A model generated the notes under the pieces. That model was not told the DNA's origin. It searched no databases and saw only the letters and a program-made list of their open reading frames with translations. A stretch of DNA of 64,000 nt from Tubiluchus corallicola. Its lineage: Eukaryota > Priapulida > Priapulimorpha > Priapulimorphida > Tubiluchidae. The stretch lies in assembly GCA_030141605.1 (NCBI GenBank), contig JAQGDQ010000016.1:508282-572281 (forward strand), given 5' to 3'. Below, one piece after another: positions 62,720 through 64,000 of this stretch; within the stretch, counting starts at the first letter, position 1, and the number at the start of each line of letters is the position of its first letter. Both the position numbers and the translations under genes were made by a program.

Positions 62720-64000
62720 GTGTTCAGATAAATTTTGTACGTTTTCACATGTGCTTTTGTTGTGGCTTTTCATTGGCTTATTCGTTTTTTTATTTCGTCA
62801 GCTTTGAATTTGTAATTGTACTTTACTGTTCATTTATTAAAAAAATTCAATAATGATGGGCCATTAATTGGAATTCTTTCTCTCAGATGTCTGCTCAATG
62901 CAGTGCAGCACTAGAGACACATTGCATGATAAATCGAAGTAAACTGCAACATTATTTCTCATCCCAATATAGTAACATTATAGTTCTTCTTTTGTAAATA
63001 TTTTTATTTGCTTTGATTTATTTTGTTTTTACTGTGCATATTGCGTGTAGAATGTTTATGAGTTACAGAAATGAACTGTCGCTAGATTCGGATTTCAGCC
63101 ATTCAGAACTCTTCCATGAGACAATTTCGTCTGTTTATTTGTTTATTTATATATTTTTCTTTTCTTCTTTTCTTTCTTTACGCTCATTTAATACTGCCTA
63201 CCCGAGTTGTACGTTTACTCATTCTCTTTCATTCAATTGTAATTTTTATAGGCGCAAAATAAACCTTAGTAACTATAAGTATAATGTTATATACTCTGTA
63301 AAACGATTTGCAAAGTAGTAATTATAGTTATGAAGTTATAACATATTTATAATTAAGCAAAAATTATTTAGTATTTAATGTATTCATGCCTGTTAGTGGT
63401 TAGTAACCGCCAAGCCGAAATGTCCTGAGTAAGAACAAAAATATTGCAAAACCTATGTTGTTTTTTTAATTAATAAAAGATTGCCCTTCTGGTTCACAGA
63501 GTATAAACAGGTTACATTTAATAAAAGCAATAATAATGATACTGCTTTAATAAAAAAAATGGCATTAGTCGCTGCTATATCCGAATTTAATAGGCTTTCG
63601 CCGCTGTTGCGTAAGTAGTTTGCAACCGTGCATTCGTCCGTACCTTTCTCAGATCCTAATTTTGTGCTGTTACCATATGTTTCATGCTCTAATCATGAAA
63701 TGAATATTATTTACGAATACTGTTAGAAGTATGTAAAAAAATCTCAACTCTTCCAGTAACCCAGTCACAATGAAACCATCGAATGTTGTTAAGGGCTTCA
63801 TGAAGGCACGTTGAGAAAGGTTTGATAATGTGACACATTTGCTAACCACACTTTCTGTTGTAGACTGAGTTTAGAAAGCTAACTGAGTGCAATTTTCGCC
63901 AAATTAATTTATTCATCCTATTATTTAAATCATCTAGATATTGTTTGTGAACAAACTAAAGCATATTGGTAGTTTTGGTATAAACATACTTTTCGGATTT
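62720..64000. other. intron or 3' flank of the protease gene
   Basis: No further protease exon with a matching phase was found up to the window edge. The ORF at 63013-63318 has no domain signal. Confidence 0.45.

Noticed and set aside
62887-62940. Candidate further exon of the cysteine protease after TTTCTCTCAG
   Set aside because: In the required phase it meets a stop after nine codons and carries no protease motif.

Overview
The window looks like nuclear DNA from an invertebrate metazoan. It is AT-rich and full of microsatellites and transposon debris. The protein genes are cut into small exons by introns with GT-AG borders, and the proteins are animal families: a rhodopsin-type neuropeptide receptor, FKBP8, TM2D3, a SERHL-type hydrolase and a papain-family protease. 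The receptor resembles bilaterian NPY/NPF-type receptors, which favours a bilaterian invertebrate, but I cannot name the species. There are no operons, bacterial signals or CRISPR arrays.

Layout. 1-20,100 holds no convincing host gene. It contains a tRNA-derived SINE with an (ATT)n tail, two polypyrimidine or trinucleotide tracts, a GTAA/GCAA minisatellite, a mariner-type MITE, a decayed mariner transposase tail, a head-to-head pair of tRNA-like sequences and a 63-bp minisatellite. 20,165-21,448 (+) is a single-coding-exon peptide GPCR. 25,224-25,782 (+) is the last exon of an unrecognised membrane protein. 27,001-27,072 (-) is tRNA-Glu(UUC). 28,192-29,115 (-) is a SERHL-like alpha/beta hydrolase. 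34,311-41,420 (-) is a TM2D3 gene that I reassembled from five exons with matching phases. A 1.8-kb internally deleted Ty3/gypsy-type LTR element lies inside one of its introns. 43,856-52,184 (+) is FKBP8, reassembled from eleven coding exons (461 aa). 58,706-62,715 (+) is the 5' part of a C1A cysteine protease gene, whose exons with the catalytic His and Asn must lie beyond the window or be missing.

The genes do not form a pathway. TM2D3 and FKBP8 are divergently arranged with about 2.4 kb between them, so they may share a promoter region that now also holds a degraded LINE fragment. SERHL and TM2D3 are on the same strand, separated by a Tigger/pogo-type deletion derivative and minisatellites.

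The most unusual structures are mobile-element derivatives: a small inverted-repeat element with a telomere-like CCTAAN core, present in two copies 15 kb apart; a TA-flanked Tigger derivative with a subterminal array of CTCGTTATNTCGCC-like motifs; and an LTR element in which gag is joined in frame to integrase by a large deletion. I found no clear candidate for a wholly new biological system.
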